Origin: an uncultured Actinomycetes bacterium
GTDB taxonomy: Bacteria > Actinomycetota > Actinomycetes > Mycobacteriales > Nakamurellaceae
Reading direction: 5' to 3'
Length of the DNA stretch: 64,000 nucleotides
Assembly (NCBI GenBank): GCA_937926105.1
Contig: CALANS010000051.1
Coordinates: forward strand, 62,001 to 126,000
Shown here: positions 1 to 9,075 of the stretch, piece by piece
How positions within the stretch are numbered: the stretch's first letter is position 1
How the letters are laid out: every line of letters begins with the position of its first letter
Position numbers and translations under genes: made by a program
The notes under the pieces: model-generated
Seen by the model: the letters and a program-made list of their open reading frames with translations, nothing else
Database searches by the model: none
What the model was told of the DNA's origin: nothing

Positions 1-2
1 AA

Positions 3-1244
3 CAGCTGGTCGGCCGGCGCAAGACGGGCGGCCGCAGCTGGCAGATCACGCTGCGCGCCGAGATGCAGCGCGCTCGGCTGGAGTTGGCCAGCGAGGTCGC
101 CAGGGAGGCCCGCGAGGCGTCCACCCTGTTCCGCGGCGCGATCGATGCGGCCGACAGTGGCGAGCTCAAGCAGATGTCGCTGCACATCGACGCCTACGCG
201 CAGGCGATGGGCGCGCGCGCGACCGCCCGGATGGCCGACGTGATGAACCGGCTCACCCAGCGCGTGCTGGCCGAGTTGTTCCGACCGGATGAGTTGGCGA
301 TGCTGACCGCGACCCTGGCGGTGCGCTCCCCGGTGGCCGGCAGCTTTCGCTCCATGGAAACGACCCGCAGCGTGGACGAGACCATCACCGCGCTGGGGGG
401 AGCGTCGATGGGGTTCGCGCTGTCGCACTACGCGCTGATGCCGCTCGGGCTGGTCGGGTTGGGGGTGGTGCTGACCCCGGTGTCGATCGTGCTGGGCGGC
501 GCCGCGGCCTGGTACCTGATCCGATCGCGCAAGCGGGTCGCCGAGCGGGCACACCTCAAACAATGGCTGGGCGAGGTGCTGGGTGAGGCGAAGGCGCAGA
601 TCGACCAGGTGATCGCCGCGCAGTTCGTGGAGGCCGACCAGCAGCTCACCCTGGCGCTGGATGATGCCCTGAACCGGCAGGTGGCGGCGCTGGACGGGCA
701 GATCGCGCAGGTCGACCAGGCGCTCAAGCTGGACGCGGCGGAGCGGACGGCACGGCTACGGGCGCTGGACGAGCGACGTGCCGCGGGGTTCTCGCTGTGC
801 TCCTCCGGGGACGCGCTGCTGCAGCGGATCCGCGGCACGTCCCCGGTGCTGCCGCCGGTGCGACTGCCGGCCGGCCTGCTGGCGGAGGTGGCAAGGACGG
901 CGGCGGCGAGCCAGCCGGTGACGAACCCTGCGGTAACGAATCCCGCGGTGACGGACCAGCCTGTGCCGATCCCGCCAGCGCCGATCCAACCAGTGCCGAC
1001 CCCAGCCGCGGCGACCTCACCCGCGGCGACTCCGGCGACCGGTGGTGTGCCGGTCGGCGCCCCCACAACCCGGACCGTGACGACGGCGTCGGGTCGCCAG
1101 ATCCTGGTGCCGGACCAGTTGCTGCGCGAGCTGCGCGGCCGGGCAGCAGAGTCCGCGCCGCCGGCCCCGGCATCGCCTGAGACCTCGTCACCGCCTGAGA
1201 CCTCGTCACCGCCGGAGATCCCGGCGGTCCCGCCGCGACCGTAA
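3..1244 (+). CDS. Dynamin-like GTPase family protein, C-terminal part (5' end outside window)
   Basis: The frame is open to the left edge, so the start and any GTPase domain lie outside the window; the first internal ATG is at 63. Visible parts are a long helical region, a two-segment hydrophobic hairpin around 416-530 (FALSHYALMPLG ... VSIVLGGAAAWYLI), then a charged coiled-coil rich in A, E, L and R. It ends in a Pro/Ala/Thr tail with short repeats. Hairpin plus coiled-coil resembles the C-terminal stalk and membrane region of actinobacterial dynamin-like proteins (IniA/IniC type), which remodel membranes. No GTPase motif is visible, so this is a family-level inference. Confidence 0.5.
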   Translation, partial: QLVGRRKTGGRSWQITLRAEMQRARLELASEVAREAREASTLFRGAIDAADSGELKQMSLHIDAYAQAMGARATARMADVMNRLTQRVLAELFRPDELAMLTATLAVRSPVAGSFRSMETTRSVDETITALGGASMGFALSHYALMPLGLVGLGVVLTPVSIVLGGAAAWYLIRSRKRVAERAHLKQWLGEVLGEAKAQIDQVIAAQFVEADQQLTLALDDALNRQVAALDGQIAQVDQALKLDAAERTARLRALDERRAAGFSLCSSGDALLQRIRGTSPVLPPVRLPAGLLAEVARTAAASQPVTNPAVTNPAVTDQPVPIPPAPIQPVPTPAAATSPAATPATGGVPVGAPTTRTVTTASGRQILVPDQLLRELRGRAAESAPPAPASPETSSPPETSSPPEIPAVPPRP

Positions 1245-1380
1245 ATCCCCGTTCGGCTGTCGCGCGGGCGCCGGGTGTAGTTCGATGGGGAACCGGCCGC
1301 GCCGCGCCCGCGTCACAGCTGGCACTAGCCCCCGCCCGCCCCGCGGGCCCCCCGCGGGCCCTCCAAACAAGGAGCGCACC

Positions 1381-2490
1381 ATGCACTACGACGACGGCAT
1401 GGACACCCAGCCCGGCGAAGAGCTGAGCATCGGGAACCAGACCATTGGCCAGGCCAGCTACGACGTGGATGGGGACGGCGTCGCCGACTCCTACATCGTG
1501 GTCGCCGGTTCGGACGAGGTGGACGTGCTCACCGACTCCGACGGCGATGGCCAGGTCGACACCGTCTACAAGATCGACGGCGAGGGCTCGGTCGAGCAGC
1601 TCGAACCGGAGAACGGCCAGCTGGTGCAGGTCGGCACCGGGCACCTGGATGCTCAGGGTCGGATCGACATGGGCGGGTCGGGCACCGGGGACGACGGCGG
1701 ATCCGGAACGGGCGGCCTCGGCGGACAGCCGCTGGGCGGTGACGGGGATCCGGGAACCGACACCGTCGGCGCGGGAGATATGACCCTGCAGGACGATGGC
1801 CAGACGGTCGACGTGGGGGCGCCGACCGTCGACCTGACCGGCGACGGGGTCAACGACACCGTGGTGCTGCACGGCACCGACGGATCCACTGTGCTGGTCG
1901 CGGACACCGATCAGGACGGCCAGGCTGACAACATCGCGCAGATCAACCCCGACGCCTCCGTCACCTTCGCCGTCCCGGACGGTCACGGCGGCTGGGTGGT
2001 GGCCGGCACCGGGCACGTCGACGCCGAGGGGAACATCACTCAGGATCCGGGCGGCGCCAGTGGGGCCCCCTACCAGCCGCCGGTCGACCTCTCGCAGGCC
2101 CAGACCACCGGGACCGACACCGGGACCGGCGCTGACACCGGCACCGGCGGGTCGACGGGTGGCGACCCGGGTACCGGCACCGGGACGGGCGCGAGCCCAG
2201 CCTCCGGCGAGGACATCACCGTGGACGTCAATGGCACGTCCTACGACCTGGGCGCCGCCACCGTGGACGCGGACGGCAACGGGTCGCCGGACACCGCGGT
2301 CGTGCAGGGCGACGACGGCACCACTCTGCTGGTGACCGACGTGGACGGCGACGGCACCGGCGACCAGATCATGCAGGTCAACCCGGACGGCTCCGTGTCG
2401 GTGCAGCACACCGACGGTTCCGGTGGCTGGCAGACCGTGGCGACCGGTCACCTGGACGCCGACGGAAACCTGGTGCTGGACCAGCAGTAG
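1381..2490 (+). CDS. DUF6802-like protein with three Asp-rich repeats
   Basis: 369 aa, started at ATG 1381 because AAGGAG lies just upstream; the frame continues further 5' but without a ribosome-binding site. Three homologous units of about 80 residues each carry a D-x-D-G-D-G-x-x-D loop (e.g. DVDGDGVADS, DLTGDGVNDT, DADGNGSPDT) and end in a GTGHLDA-type motif. They are joined by Gly/Thr linkers. The loops resemble Ca-binding dockerin or thrombospondin type-3 loops. There is no signal peptide or membrane segment. It follows the dynamin-like gene by 136 bp, an arrangement recalling iniBAC-type loci. Function unknown; DUF6802 is my best family guess. Confidence 0.6.
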   Translation: MHYDDGMDTQPGEELSIGNQTIGQASYDVDGDGVADSYIVVAGSDEVDVLTDSDGDGQVDTVYKIDGEGSVEQLEPENGQLVQVGTGHLDAQGRIDMGGSGTGDDGGSGTGGLGGQPLGGDGDPGTDTVGAGDMTLQDDGQTVDVGAPTVDLTGDGVNDTVVLHGTDGSTVLVADTDQDGQADNIAQINPDASVTFAVPDGHGGWVVAGTGHVDAEGNITQDPGGASGAPYQPPVDLSQAQTTGTDTGTGADTGTGGSTGGDPGTGTGTGASPASGEDITVDVNGTSYDLGAATVDADGNGSPDTAVVQGDDGTTLLVTDVDGDGTGDQIMQVNPDGSVSVQHTDGSGGWQTVATGHLDADGNLVLDQQ

Positions 2491-2493
2491 CGG

Positions 2494-3654
2494 CTACCCG
2501 ACCCGGGCGCCGGGTGCGGGAGCGACCTCCTGCTCGGCCACCGGGTCGGCGTGGATCGGTCCGGAGGTCTGCGACAGCGGGCTCCCGTCACCGCTCCAGG
2601 TGCGCGAGATGATCTCCGCCGCAATGGACACCGCGGTCTCCTCCGGGGTGCGGGCTCCGATGCTCAGCCCGATCGGTGACACCAGGTGTGCCAGCTCGTC
2701 CTCGCCCACCCCCGCCTCGCGCAGCCGTTCCAGCCTGTCGAGATGGGTGCGCCGGGATCCCATCGCGCCGATGTAGGCCACCGGGAGCTTGAGGGCGACC
2801 TGCAGCACCGGCACGTCGAACTTCGGGTCGTGGGTGAGCACGCAGATCACCGTCCGGCCGTCCAGCGCGTCGGCGTCGATCTGGGCCTGCAGGTACCGGT
2901 GCGGCCAGTCGATCACGACCTCGTCGGCGTCGGGGAATCGTTTCTTGGTGGCGAAGATCGGCCGGGCATCGCAGACGGTGACGTGGTAGCCGAGGAAGTG
3001 CCCGATCCGGGCGACGGCGGCCGCGAAGTCGATCGCCCCGAACACCAGCATCCGGGGAGCCGGGGCGAACGCCGCCACGAACACCTGCAGCCCGGAGTCC
3101 ATCCGCTCGCCGTCCAGGCCGTAGGTCAGAGTGCTGGTGCGTCCCGAGGCGAGCAGCCCCCGCGCGTCGGCGGTGACGGAGTGGTCGATGCGCTCGGAGC
3201 CGAGCGTGCCGGCGACCCGGTCCTCCCAGATCACCAGGTGCCGCCCGACCTGGTCGTCCCGACCGGCAACGATGGTGGCCAGTGCCACCCGCTCGTCGGC
3301 CTTGATCGACGCCGCCAGCTCGCCGAACTCCGGGAAGTCCGCCCGGGAGAACCGCTGGGTGAAGATGTCGATGATGCCGCCGCACGTCAGCCCGACGGCG
3401 AACGCGTCGCCGTCGGAGACGCCGTATCGGGTGAGCACCGGATCGCCGCCGTCCCGGACCGCGGTCGCGGACTCGTAGACGGCGCCCTCCACGCAGCCGC
3501 CGGACACCGATCCCACAGCGGTGCCCTCCGGCCCGACCAGCATCGCCGCGCCGGCCGCGCGGGGCGCCGACTTGAATGTCCCGACCACGGTGCCCACCCC
3601 GATCGGGTGACCGTCCTCCCACCAGCGCAGCAGATCGTCCAGCACGTCACGCAT
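2494..3654 (-). CDS. XdhC/CoxI family molybdenum-hydroxylase maturation protein
   Basis: 386 aa. The N-terminal XdhC domain carries SAPR and GSVSGGCVE; the C-terminal Rossmann-like domain contains VFGAIDFAAAVARIG and the VTVCDARPIF strand. XdhC-family proteins bind molybdenum cofactor, promote its sulfuration and load it into xanthine- or CO-dehydrogenase-type enzymes in the cytoplasm. It is the last gene of a leftward operon, overlapping the VWA gene by 8 nt. The molybdenum hydroxylase itself is not in the window, so the client enzyme is unknown. Confidence 0.85.
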   Translation of the reverse strand: MRDVLDDLLRWWEDGHPIGVGTVVGTFKSAPRAAGAAMLVGPEGTAVGSVSGGCVEGAVYESATAVRDGGDPVLTRYGVSDGDAFAVGLTCGGIIDIFTQRFSRADFPEFGELAASIKADERVALATIVAGRDDQVGRHLVIWEDRVAGTLGSERIDHSVTADARGLLASGRTSTLTYGLDGERMDSGLQVFVAAFAPAPRMLVFGAIDFAAAVARIGHFLGYHVTVCDARPIFATKKRFPDADEVVIDWPHRYLQAQIDADALDGRTVICVLTHDPKFDVPVLQVALKLPVAYIGAMGSRRTHLDRLERLREAGVGEDELAHLVSPIGLSIGARTPEETAVSIAAEIISRTWSGDGSPLSQTSGPIHADPVAEQEVAPAPGARVG

Positions 3655-4798
3655 CGCGCATCACCTCCAACAGTTCCTGCAAGGTGGCCAGGGAATGCCC
3701 CGCCACGAAATGGTCAACGTGCGGCAGGGCCGCGACGATGCCCGACTGCACGGGCAGGTAGCCATCCCGGCCCTTGTGCGGGTTCACCCACACCACCGAG
3801 CGTGCCAGCCGCTGCAGCCGCGCGGTCTGCTCGGCCAGCAGGTCGACCGGGCCCCGCTCCCACCCGTCGGAGAAGATCGCCACGACCGCGCCGTGCGCCG
3901 TGCCGCGCTGCCCCCATCGGTCGTTGAACGCCTTGAGCACCTCGCCGAGCCGGGTGCCGCCGGAGAAGTCCGGGATCACCTCGGCCGCGTCGGCCAGCGC
4001 CACGTCCGGGTCCCGCTGGGCCAGTGCCCGGCTCACCCGGGACAGCCGAGTGCCGATGGTGAACACCTCGGTGGCCGCCGGCCGCTGCCGCACCAGCACG
4101 TGCGCGAAGCGCAGCAGCGCGTCGGCATAGGGAGCCATGGAGCCGGACACGTCGATCAGCAGCACCAGCCGGCGGGGCCGGCGACCGGCCCGGTGCCGGC
4201 GCGGCCGGCCGGGCTCGCCGCCGGCGGCCAGCATGGCGCGGATGGTGCGCCGCCGGTCCAGCGGCCCGCTGGCGGCAGGTTCTCGGCGACGGGAGCGCCG
4301 GGTGGGCAGGCCGGGCCGCAGCAGGGCGAGCATCGCGGCGAGCTGGGCCTTCTCGGCGGCGGTCAGCCGGGCCAGGTCGCGGTGCCGCAGTGTCTCGGCC
4401 GCGGAGGCCTTGGCCCGCACCGGAGGTGCCTGGTCCTGCTCGTCACCGCTCTCGGGGCCGTCGCCGTTGTCGGTAGCGGGCATCGGAACCGCAACCGAGG
4501 TCAGGGTGCGGCGGGGGGCTCGAGTCAGCCGGCGGGTGGCACCGGAGAAGTAGGCGGCGAACACCGCATCGTACACCGGCAGGTCGTCCGGTTCGGCGGC
4601 CATCGTGACGCGCCCGGCCCAGTACACCTCGCGCGGATCGGTGGCGTGCAGCGCGTCGACCGCGGACAGGAACGAGGCGGTGCGCTCCGGGCCGACCCGC
4701 AGTCCGGCCGCGGCCAGCGTGCGAGCGAAGGCGACCAGGATCTCGGTGCCGTCTCGGGTCGCGTCTGCGGCGAGCGCTGTCGATGGGGCCACGGTCAC
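3647..4798 (-). CDS. CoxE-like VWA-domain protein
   Basis: 383 aa. The C-terminal half is a von Willebrand A domain with a MIDAS motif (LLIDVSGSMAPYAD, about residues 211-224) and a later FSDGWERG loop. The N-terminal half is helical with an Arg-rich linker (TRRSRRREP), as in CoxE. CoxE works with a MoxR-type AAA+ ATPase, probably as a metal-dependent adaptor in assembling the active site of aerobic CO dehydrogenase-like enzymes. It lies 12 bp after the ATPase gene and overlaps xdhC, consistent with one mRNA. Confidence 0.83.
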   Translation of the reverse strand: MTVAPSTALAADATRDGTEILVAFARTLAAAGLRVGPERTASFLSAVDALHATDPREVYWAGRVTMAAEPDDLPVYDAVFAAYFSGATRRLTRAPRRTLTSVAVPMPATDNGDGPESGDEQDQAPPVRAKASAAETLRHRDLARLTAAEKAQLAAMLALLRPGLPTRRSRRREPAASGPLDRRRTIRAMLAAGGEPGRPRRHRAGRRPRRLVLLIDVSGSMAPYADALLRFAHVLVRQRPAATEVFTIGTRLSRVSRALAQRDPDVALADAAEVIPDFSGGTRLGEVLKAFNDRWGQRGTAHGAVVAIFSDGWERGPVDLLAEQTARLQRLARSVVWVNPHKGRDGYLPVQSGIVAALPHVDHFVAGHSLATLQELLEVMRDA

Positions 4799-4810
4799 CA
4801 GCGCACCCCG

Positions 4811-5692
4811 CTAGACCAGGATCTTTTCCAGGCCGGCCGCCTGCACCCGGGCGGTGTCCTCCTGGTACTTCAGCACCGCCCCCAGGGTGATCGCCGCGAC
4901 CTGCGGATCTAGCCGATCGCGGCCCAGCGCCAGCAGCGCCCGAGCCCAATCCAGCGACTCGGACACGCCGGGCGGCTTGAGCAGGTCCGACTCCCGCAGT
5001 CGGCTCACCGCCTGCGCCACCTGGCGGGCCAGCGACGCGGTGATCTCCGGCAGCCGGCGGCGCAGGATCGCCACCTCGCGCTCCAGGGACGGATGCTCCA
5101 CCCAGTGGTACAGGCAGCGCCGCTTGAGCGCGTCGTGCACCTCCCGGGTGCGGTTACTGGTGAGCACCACCAGCGGTGGTGTTTCGGCGGCGATCCGGCC
5201 GAGTTCCGGGACGGTGACGGAGAATTCGGAGAGCACCTCCAGCAAGAACGCCTCGAACTCGTCGTCGGCGCGGTCGATCTCGTCGATCAGCAGCACTGCG
5301 TCCGGGGTGCGCAGCGCCGCCAGGATCGGCCGGGCCAGCAGGAACCGCTCGGAATACAGCTCCGCCTCCACGGCGGCCAGGTCTGCCGATACGTCACCGG
5401 AGACGGCCTCGACCGCCCGCAGATGCAGCACCTGACGGGGAAAGTCCCAGTCGTACAACGCCTGCGACGCGTCGATGCCCTCGTAGCACTGCAGCCGGAT
5501 CAGCTCCGACCCGCGAAGTTCGGCCAGCGCGGTGGCCAGCGACGTCTTACCGACGCCGGCCTCGCCCTCCAGGAACAGCGGCCGGCCCAGCGCGTTCGCC
5601 AGAAACGCCGCGGTGCTGATCCCGGCGTCGGGCAGGTAGCCGGTGCTCTCCAGGGCACCCGCCAGCGACTCCGGATCGGAAAAAGCGCTCAC
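4811..5692 (-). CDS. MoxR/CoxD-type AAA+ ATPase
   Basis: 293 aa from GTG 5692. The frame extends to 6055, but the conserved protein begins at SAFSDPESLAG and the extension overlaps tldD. Walker A is GEAGVGKTS (about residues 42-50), Walker B VLLIDEIDRAD (about 133-143), followed by sensor-1 LTSNRTRE. MoxR ATPases pair with VWA proteins as chaperones inserting metal cofactors; the following CoxE and XdhC genes point to a molybdenum hydroxylase client. It is the first gene of the leftward operon, divergent from tldD across 97 bp. Confidence 0.83.
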   Translation of the reverse strand: MSAFSDPESLAGALESTGYLPDAGISTAAFLANALGRPLFLEGEAGVGKTSLATALAELRGSELIRLQCYEGIDASQALYDWDFPRQVLHLRAVEAVSGDVSADLAAVEAELYSERFLLARPILAALRTPDAVLLIDEIDRADDEFEAFLLEVLSEFSVTVPELGRIAAETPPLVVLTSNRTREVHDALKRRCLYHWVEHPSLEREVAILRRRLPEITASLARQVAQAVSRLRESDLLKPPGVSESLDWARALLALGRDRLDPQVAAITLGAVLKYQEDTARVQAAGLEKILV

Positions 5693-5789
5693 CGCCCGAC
5701 GATACCCCCGCGCCGGCACGGCCGGTCGGGCGCTGGACGGCACTCGCGCGGGCCGGTGCGCGTACCCCGCTCGCCGGTAGGGTGGGCGG

Positions 5790-7298
5790 ATGCCGCACAC
5801 CATCGATGTGTCGTTCACTGCACTTCCGCTGCGCGCCCTGGCCGACGCCGCGCTCTCGGCGGCACGGGCGGCCGGTGCCGAATTCGCCGACTTCCGCTTC
5901 CACCGGGTGCAGGTCGGCATGCTCACGGTGCGGGACACAGCCGTGCAGGCCAACACCGACGCCGTCACCACCGGGTATGCCGTGCGGGTGATCGCCGACG
6001 GCACCTGGGGATTCGCGGCCTCGGTGCTGGCCACCCCGGATGCGGCGGCCGACACCGCGCGGCAGGCCGTCGCCGTGGCCCGGGCGCTGGCCGGGGTGGT
6101 GTCCGAGCGGGTGGAGCGCGCCGACGAACCGGCCTATCGCGATGCGCTGTGGGTCAGCGACTATGAGATCGATCCGTTCACCGTGCCGGCCGCGGAGAAG
6201 ATCGGCGTGCTGCTGGACCGCTCGGAGCGACTACTGGCCGCGGATGGCGTCACCCATACTGTCGCCAGCCTGCAGGCCGCCAAGGAAAACACCTTCTACG
6301 CCGACACCGCCGGCACCGTCACCACCCAGCAGCGGGTGCGGGTGCAGCCGGAGTTGGAGGCCATCGCGGTCGATGCCGGATCCGGCTCGTTCGAAACCAT
6401 GAAGTCGCTGGCGCCGCCCACCGGTCGCGGGTGGGAGTATGTCGCCACCGGCTGGGACTTCGACGCCGAGATCCCGGTGATCGCCGGCACTCTCGCCGAG
6501 AAATTGAAGGCTCCGTCGGTGGTTGCCGGTGCCTATGACCTGGTGATCGACCCGTCCAACCTGTTCCTGACCATCCACGAGTCCATCGGGCACGCCACCG
6601 AATACGACCGGGCCATCGGGTACGAGGCCGCCTACGCCGGAACGTCTTTCGCCACCCCCGACCAGTTGGGCAGTCTGCAGTACGGCTCGCCGGTGATGAA
6701 CGTGACCGGCGACCGCACCGCGCGGCATGGGCTGGCGACCGTCGGCTACGACGACGACGGGGTCGCCGCGCAATCCTGGGACCTGATCTCCGGTGGGGTG
6801 CTGGTGGGCTACCAGACCGACCGGGTGTTCGCTCGCAAGTTGGGCCTGGCGCGGTCCAACGGCTGCGCCTACGCCGACTCGCCCGGCCACATCCCGATCC
6901 AGCGGATGGCCAACGTGTCGCTGCAACCGGATCCGGCAGGGGGCTCCACCGACGATCTGATCGCCGGGGTGGAGGACGGCATCTACGTGGTCGGCGACAA
7001 ATCCTGGTCGATCGACATGCAGCGCTACAACTTCCAGTTCACCGGGCAGCGCTTCTACCGGATACGTGGCGGCACGCTGGATGGGCAGCTGCGGGACGTG
7101 GCCTATCAGGCGACGACGACCGATTTCTGGGGTGCGATGGACGCCGTGGGCGGGCCCGAGACCTACGTGCTGGGCGGGGCGTTCAACTGCGGCAAGGGCC
7201 AGCCGGGGCAGGTGGCGGCGGTGTCGCACGGTTGCCCCTCGGCGAGATTCCGGGGCATCAGCGTGCTGAATGCCCGCGAGGAAGGCGGAGCGGCATGA
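5790..7298 (+). CDS. tldD: TldD metalloprotease subunit
   Basis: 502 aa, the usual TldD length. The zinc site HESIGH (residues 263-268) fits the HExxxH motif of TldD. The C-terminal beta domain contains RSNGCAYADSPGHIP. With TldE it forms a heterodimeric cytoplasmic protease that trims unfolded or modified peptides. ATG 5790 has only a weak upstream GGTAGGG. The partner tldE follows after 94 bp containing a palindromic repeat. Confidence 0.9.
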   Translation: MPHTIDVSFTALPLRALADAALSAARAAGAEFADFRFHRVQVGMLTVRDTAVQANTDAVTTGYAVRVIADGTWGFAASVLATPDAAADTARQAVAVARALAGVVSERVERADEPAYRDALWVSDYEIDPFTVPAAEKIGVLLDRSERLLAADGVTHTVASLQAAKENTFYADTAGTVTTQQRVRVQPELEAIAVDAGSGSFETMKSLAPPTGRGWEYVATGWDFDAEIPVIAGTLAEKLKAPSVVAGAYDLVIDPSNLFLTIHESIGHATEYDRAIGYEAAYAGTSFATPDQLGSLQYGSPVMNVTGDRTARHGLATVGYDDDGVAAQSWDLISGGVLVGYQTDRVFARKLGLARSNGCAYADSPGHIPIQRMANVSLQPDPAGGSTDDLIAGVEDGIYVVGDKSWSIDMQRYNFQFTGQRFYRIRGGTLDGQLRDVAYQATTTDFWGAMDAVGGPETYVLGGAFNCGKGQPGQVAAVSHGCPSARFRGISVLNAREEGGAA

Positions 7299-7324
7299 GC
7301 GACGACGGCGACCCTACGACCGGC

Positions 7325-7368
7325 TTGGGAGTCCCAGGTGGCGCCATAGCGCCACCTCAGACTCACAA
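7325..7368. repeat. Palindromic repeat, imperfect copy (family A)
   Basis: Two 20-nt arms flank a 4-nt loop (CATA) and match at 17 of 20 positions. The right arm GCGCCACCTCAGACTCACAA is identical to part of the perfect palindrome at 52029-52078. It lies between tldD and tldE, upstream of the tldE start. It looks like a REP/MITE-type dispersed intergenic element rather than an ordinary terminator, because both copies share one sequence. Confidence 0.75.
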
Positions 7369-7392
7369 CGCGCGGATGGCGGGGAGCGAGCG

Positions 7393-8820
7393 GTGACGGG
7401 GCAGACCTTGCTGACGCCCGAGCAGATCGTCGAAGCCGGTCTGGCGGCGTCGGCAACGGACGGCTGTGTCGTGGTGGTGCTCTCCTCTTCGCAGGCGAAC
7501 GTGCGGTGGGCCAACAACACCGTCACCACCAACGGGGTCGCAACCTCCGTGGACTTCTACGTGGTGGCGGTGACGGGCGGTGCGGCATCGACCGTCTCCG
7601 GGTCGGCCTCCGACGCGGAGTCCGCCGCCGGTGTCGCAGCGGTGGTACGCGCGGCGGAGGAGGCGGCAGCCGCGGCCGCCGCCGGCGGCCCGGCCCGGGA
7701 TGCCATGGCGCTGTTCGAGGCCGGCGCCGGCGTTGGAGCCGTGGATACCGACTTCCCCGCCGCCGCGGTGCCGACGTCCTTCGACGTCTACGCCTCGCTG
7801 CTACCCGGCCTCGCCGCGGCGTTCGACGACGCCCGCTCCGGGGAGCGAATCCTGTACGGCTTCGCGCGACACGAGCTGACCACGGTGCACCTGGGCACCT
7901 CGACCGGGGTGCGCCGGCGGTGGGTGCAGCCGACCGGAACCCTGGAGCTGAACGCGAAGTCGGCGGACCTGGCGCGATCGTCGTGGGCCGGGCTGTCGAC
8001 GGCCGATTTCACCGACGTCGACGTGCTGGCCATGAGCTCGGCGTTGACCGAGCGGCTGGGCTGGGCGCGCCGCCGGGTCGATCTGCCGCCCGGGCGGTAC
8101 GACACGGTGCTGCCGCCTACCGCGGTCGCCGACTTCATGGTCTACCTCGGCTGGAGCGCGGCGGCCCGGCCGGCACACGAGGGCCGGTCGGCGTTCGCGG
8201 CGGCCAGCGAACGTGGCGGCGGCACCCGGATCGGGGAGCGACTGACCGACCGGCGGCTCACGCTGTTCGCCGACCCCGGCCAGGCGGGGCTCGAGTGCGC
8301 GCCGTTCGTGCAGACGCCGCACTCCTCGGACGAGGTCACCGTGTTCGACAACGGCGCCCCGGCCGGGCGGATCGAGCTGGTCCGGGACGGGGTGATCGCG
8401 CAGCTGCTGCAGACCCGCGCATCGGCGGCCGAGTTCGACGCGCCGTTCACCCCGCCGGTGGACAACCTGATCCTGGCTGGCGGGGACGAGTCCCGCACGA
8501 CCGCCGACCTGGTCGCGGGAGTGGATCGGGGGTTGCTCGTCACCTCCCAGTGGTACCTGCGCGAGGTCGACCCGATGACACTCCTGCTGACCGGTCTCAC
8601 CCGGGACGGGGTGTTCCTGGTCGAGCATGGGGAGGTCACCGCGGCGGTGAACAACTTCCGGTTCAATGTGTCGCCGCTAGATGTGCTGCGCCGGGCGGTG
8701 GATATCGGCCGGACCGAGCGCTGCCTGTCCCGGGAGTGGAGCGACTGGTTCACCCGGTCGGCCATGCCGTCGATCCGGATGGAGGGCTTTCATATGTCCT
8801 CGGTGTCGAAGGCACAGTAG
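7393..8820 (+). CDS. tldE: TldE/PmbA family protein, partner of TldD
   Basis: 475 aa from GTG 7393, preceded by a GGGGAG ribosome-binding site. The frame is open back to 7270, but that stretch contains the palindromic repeat. It has the TldE/PmbA fold and lacks the HExxxH zinc motif, as expected for the non-catalytic partner. C-terminal motifs include LLLTGLTRDGVFLVEHGEV and NNFRFN. Its position directly after tldD fits co-expression of the heterodimer. Confidence 0.87.
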   Translation: MTGQTLLTPEQIVEAGLAASATDGCVVVVLSSSQANVRWANNTVTTNGVATSVDFYVVAVTGGAASTVSGSASDAESAAGVAAVVRAAEEAAAAAAAGGPARDAMALFEAGAGVGAVDTDFPAAAVPTSFDVYASLLPGLAAAFDDARSGERILYGFARHELTTVHLGTSTGVRRRWVQPTGTLELNAKSADLARSSWAGLSTADFTDVDVLAMSSALTERLGWARRRVDLPPGRYDTVLPPTAVADFMVYLGWSAAARPAHEGRSAFAAASERGGGTRIGERLTDRRLTLFADPGQAGLECAPFVQTPHSSDEVTVFDNGAPAGRIELVRDGVIAQLLQTRASAAEFDAPFTPPVDNLILAGGDESRTTADLVAGVDRGLLVTSQWYLREVDPMTLLLTGLTRDGVFLVEHGEVTAAVNNFRFNVSPLDVLRRAVDIGRTERCLSREWSDWFTRSAMPSIRMEGFHMSSVSKAQ

Positions 8821-8905
8821 GTTCCGGCACCAGCGCTGAGCGATCGTGCGCGATGCGGGGCGCGGCCGGGCACCTTCGCCGGATGGGTCCTCGTCGCCCG
8901 GTTCT

Positions 8906-8928
8906 GAATCGATCTACTGATTCGATTC
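8906..8928. promoter_or_regulatory. Small inverted repeat upstream of pckG
   Basis: GAATCGA and TCGATTC (7-bp arms) are separated by 9 nt in the 255-bp gap between tldE and pckG. It is the only AT-leaning symmetrical element there. A regulator site for pckG is possible, but there is no second copy in the window to support it. Confidence 0.25.
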
Positions 8929-9075
8929 TGTGTCCGGCTCCACCATCGCCGGGCCGTTCATCGTCCTGCGGATCTGGGTAACCTTCGGACGATTCTGTGC
9001 CCACGACGCCAGTCGACCGAAGTTCCTTGGGCTCCGGACGGTTTGGCGTGAATGACCCCAGGGAGCTGGTGCCGC

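Noticed and set aside
1177..1214. 18-bp tandem repeat (CCTGAGACCTCGTCACCG) as a CRISPR-like or minisatellite array
   Set aside because: Only two copies, in frame in the Pro/Thr-rich tail of a coding sequence; ordinary low-complexity expansion.
724..2451. Open frame of 575 codons on the minus strand
   Set aside because: Opposite the repeat protein; its repeats (VDVHGD-type) are just the complement of the Asp-rich repeats.
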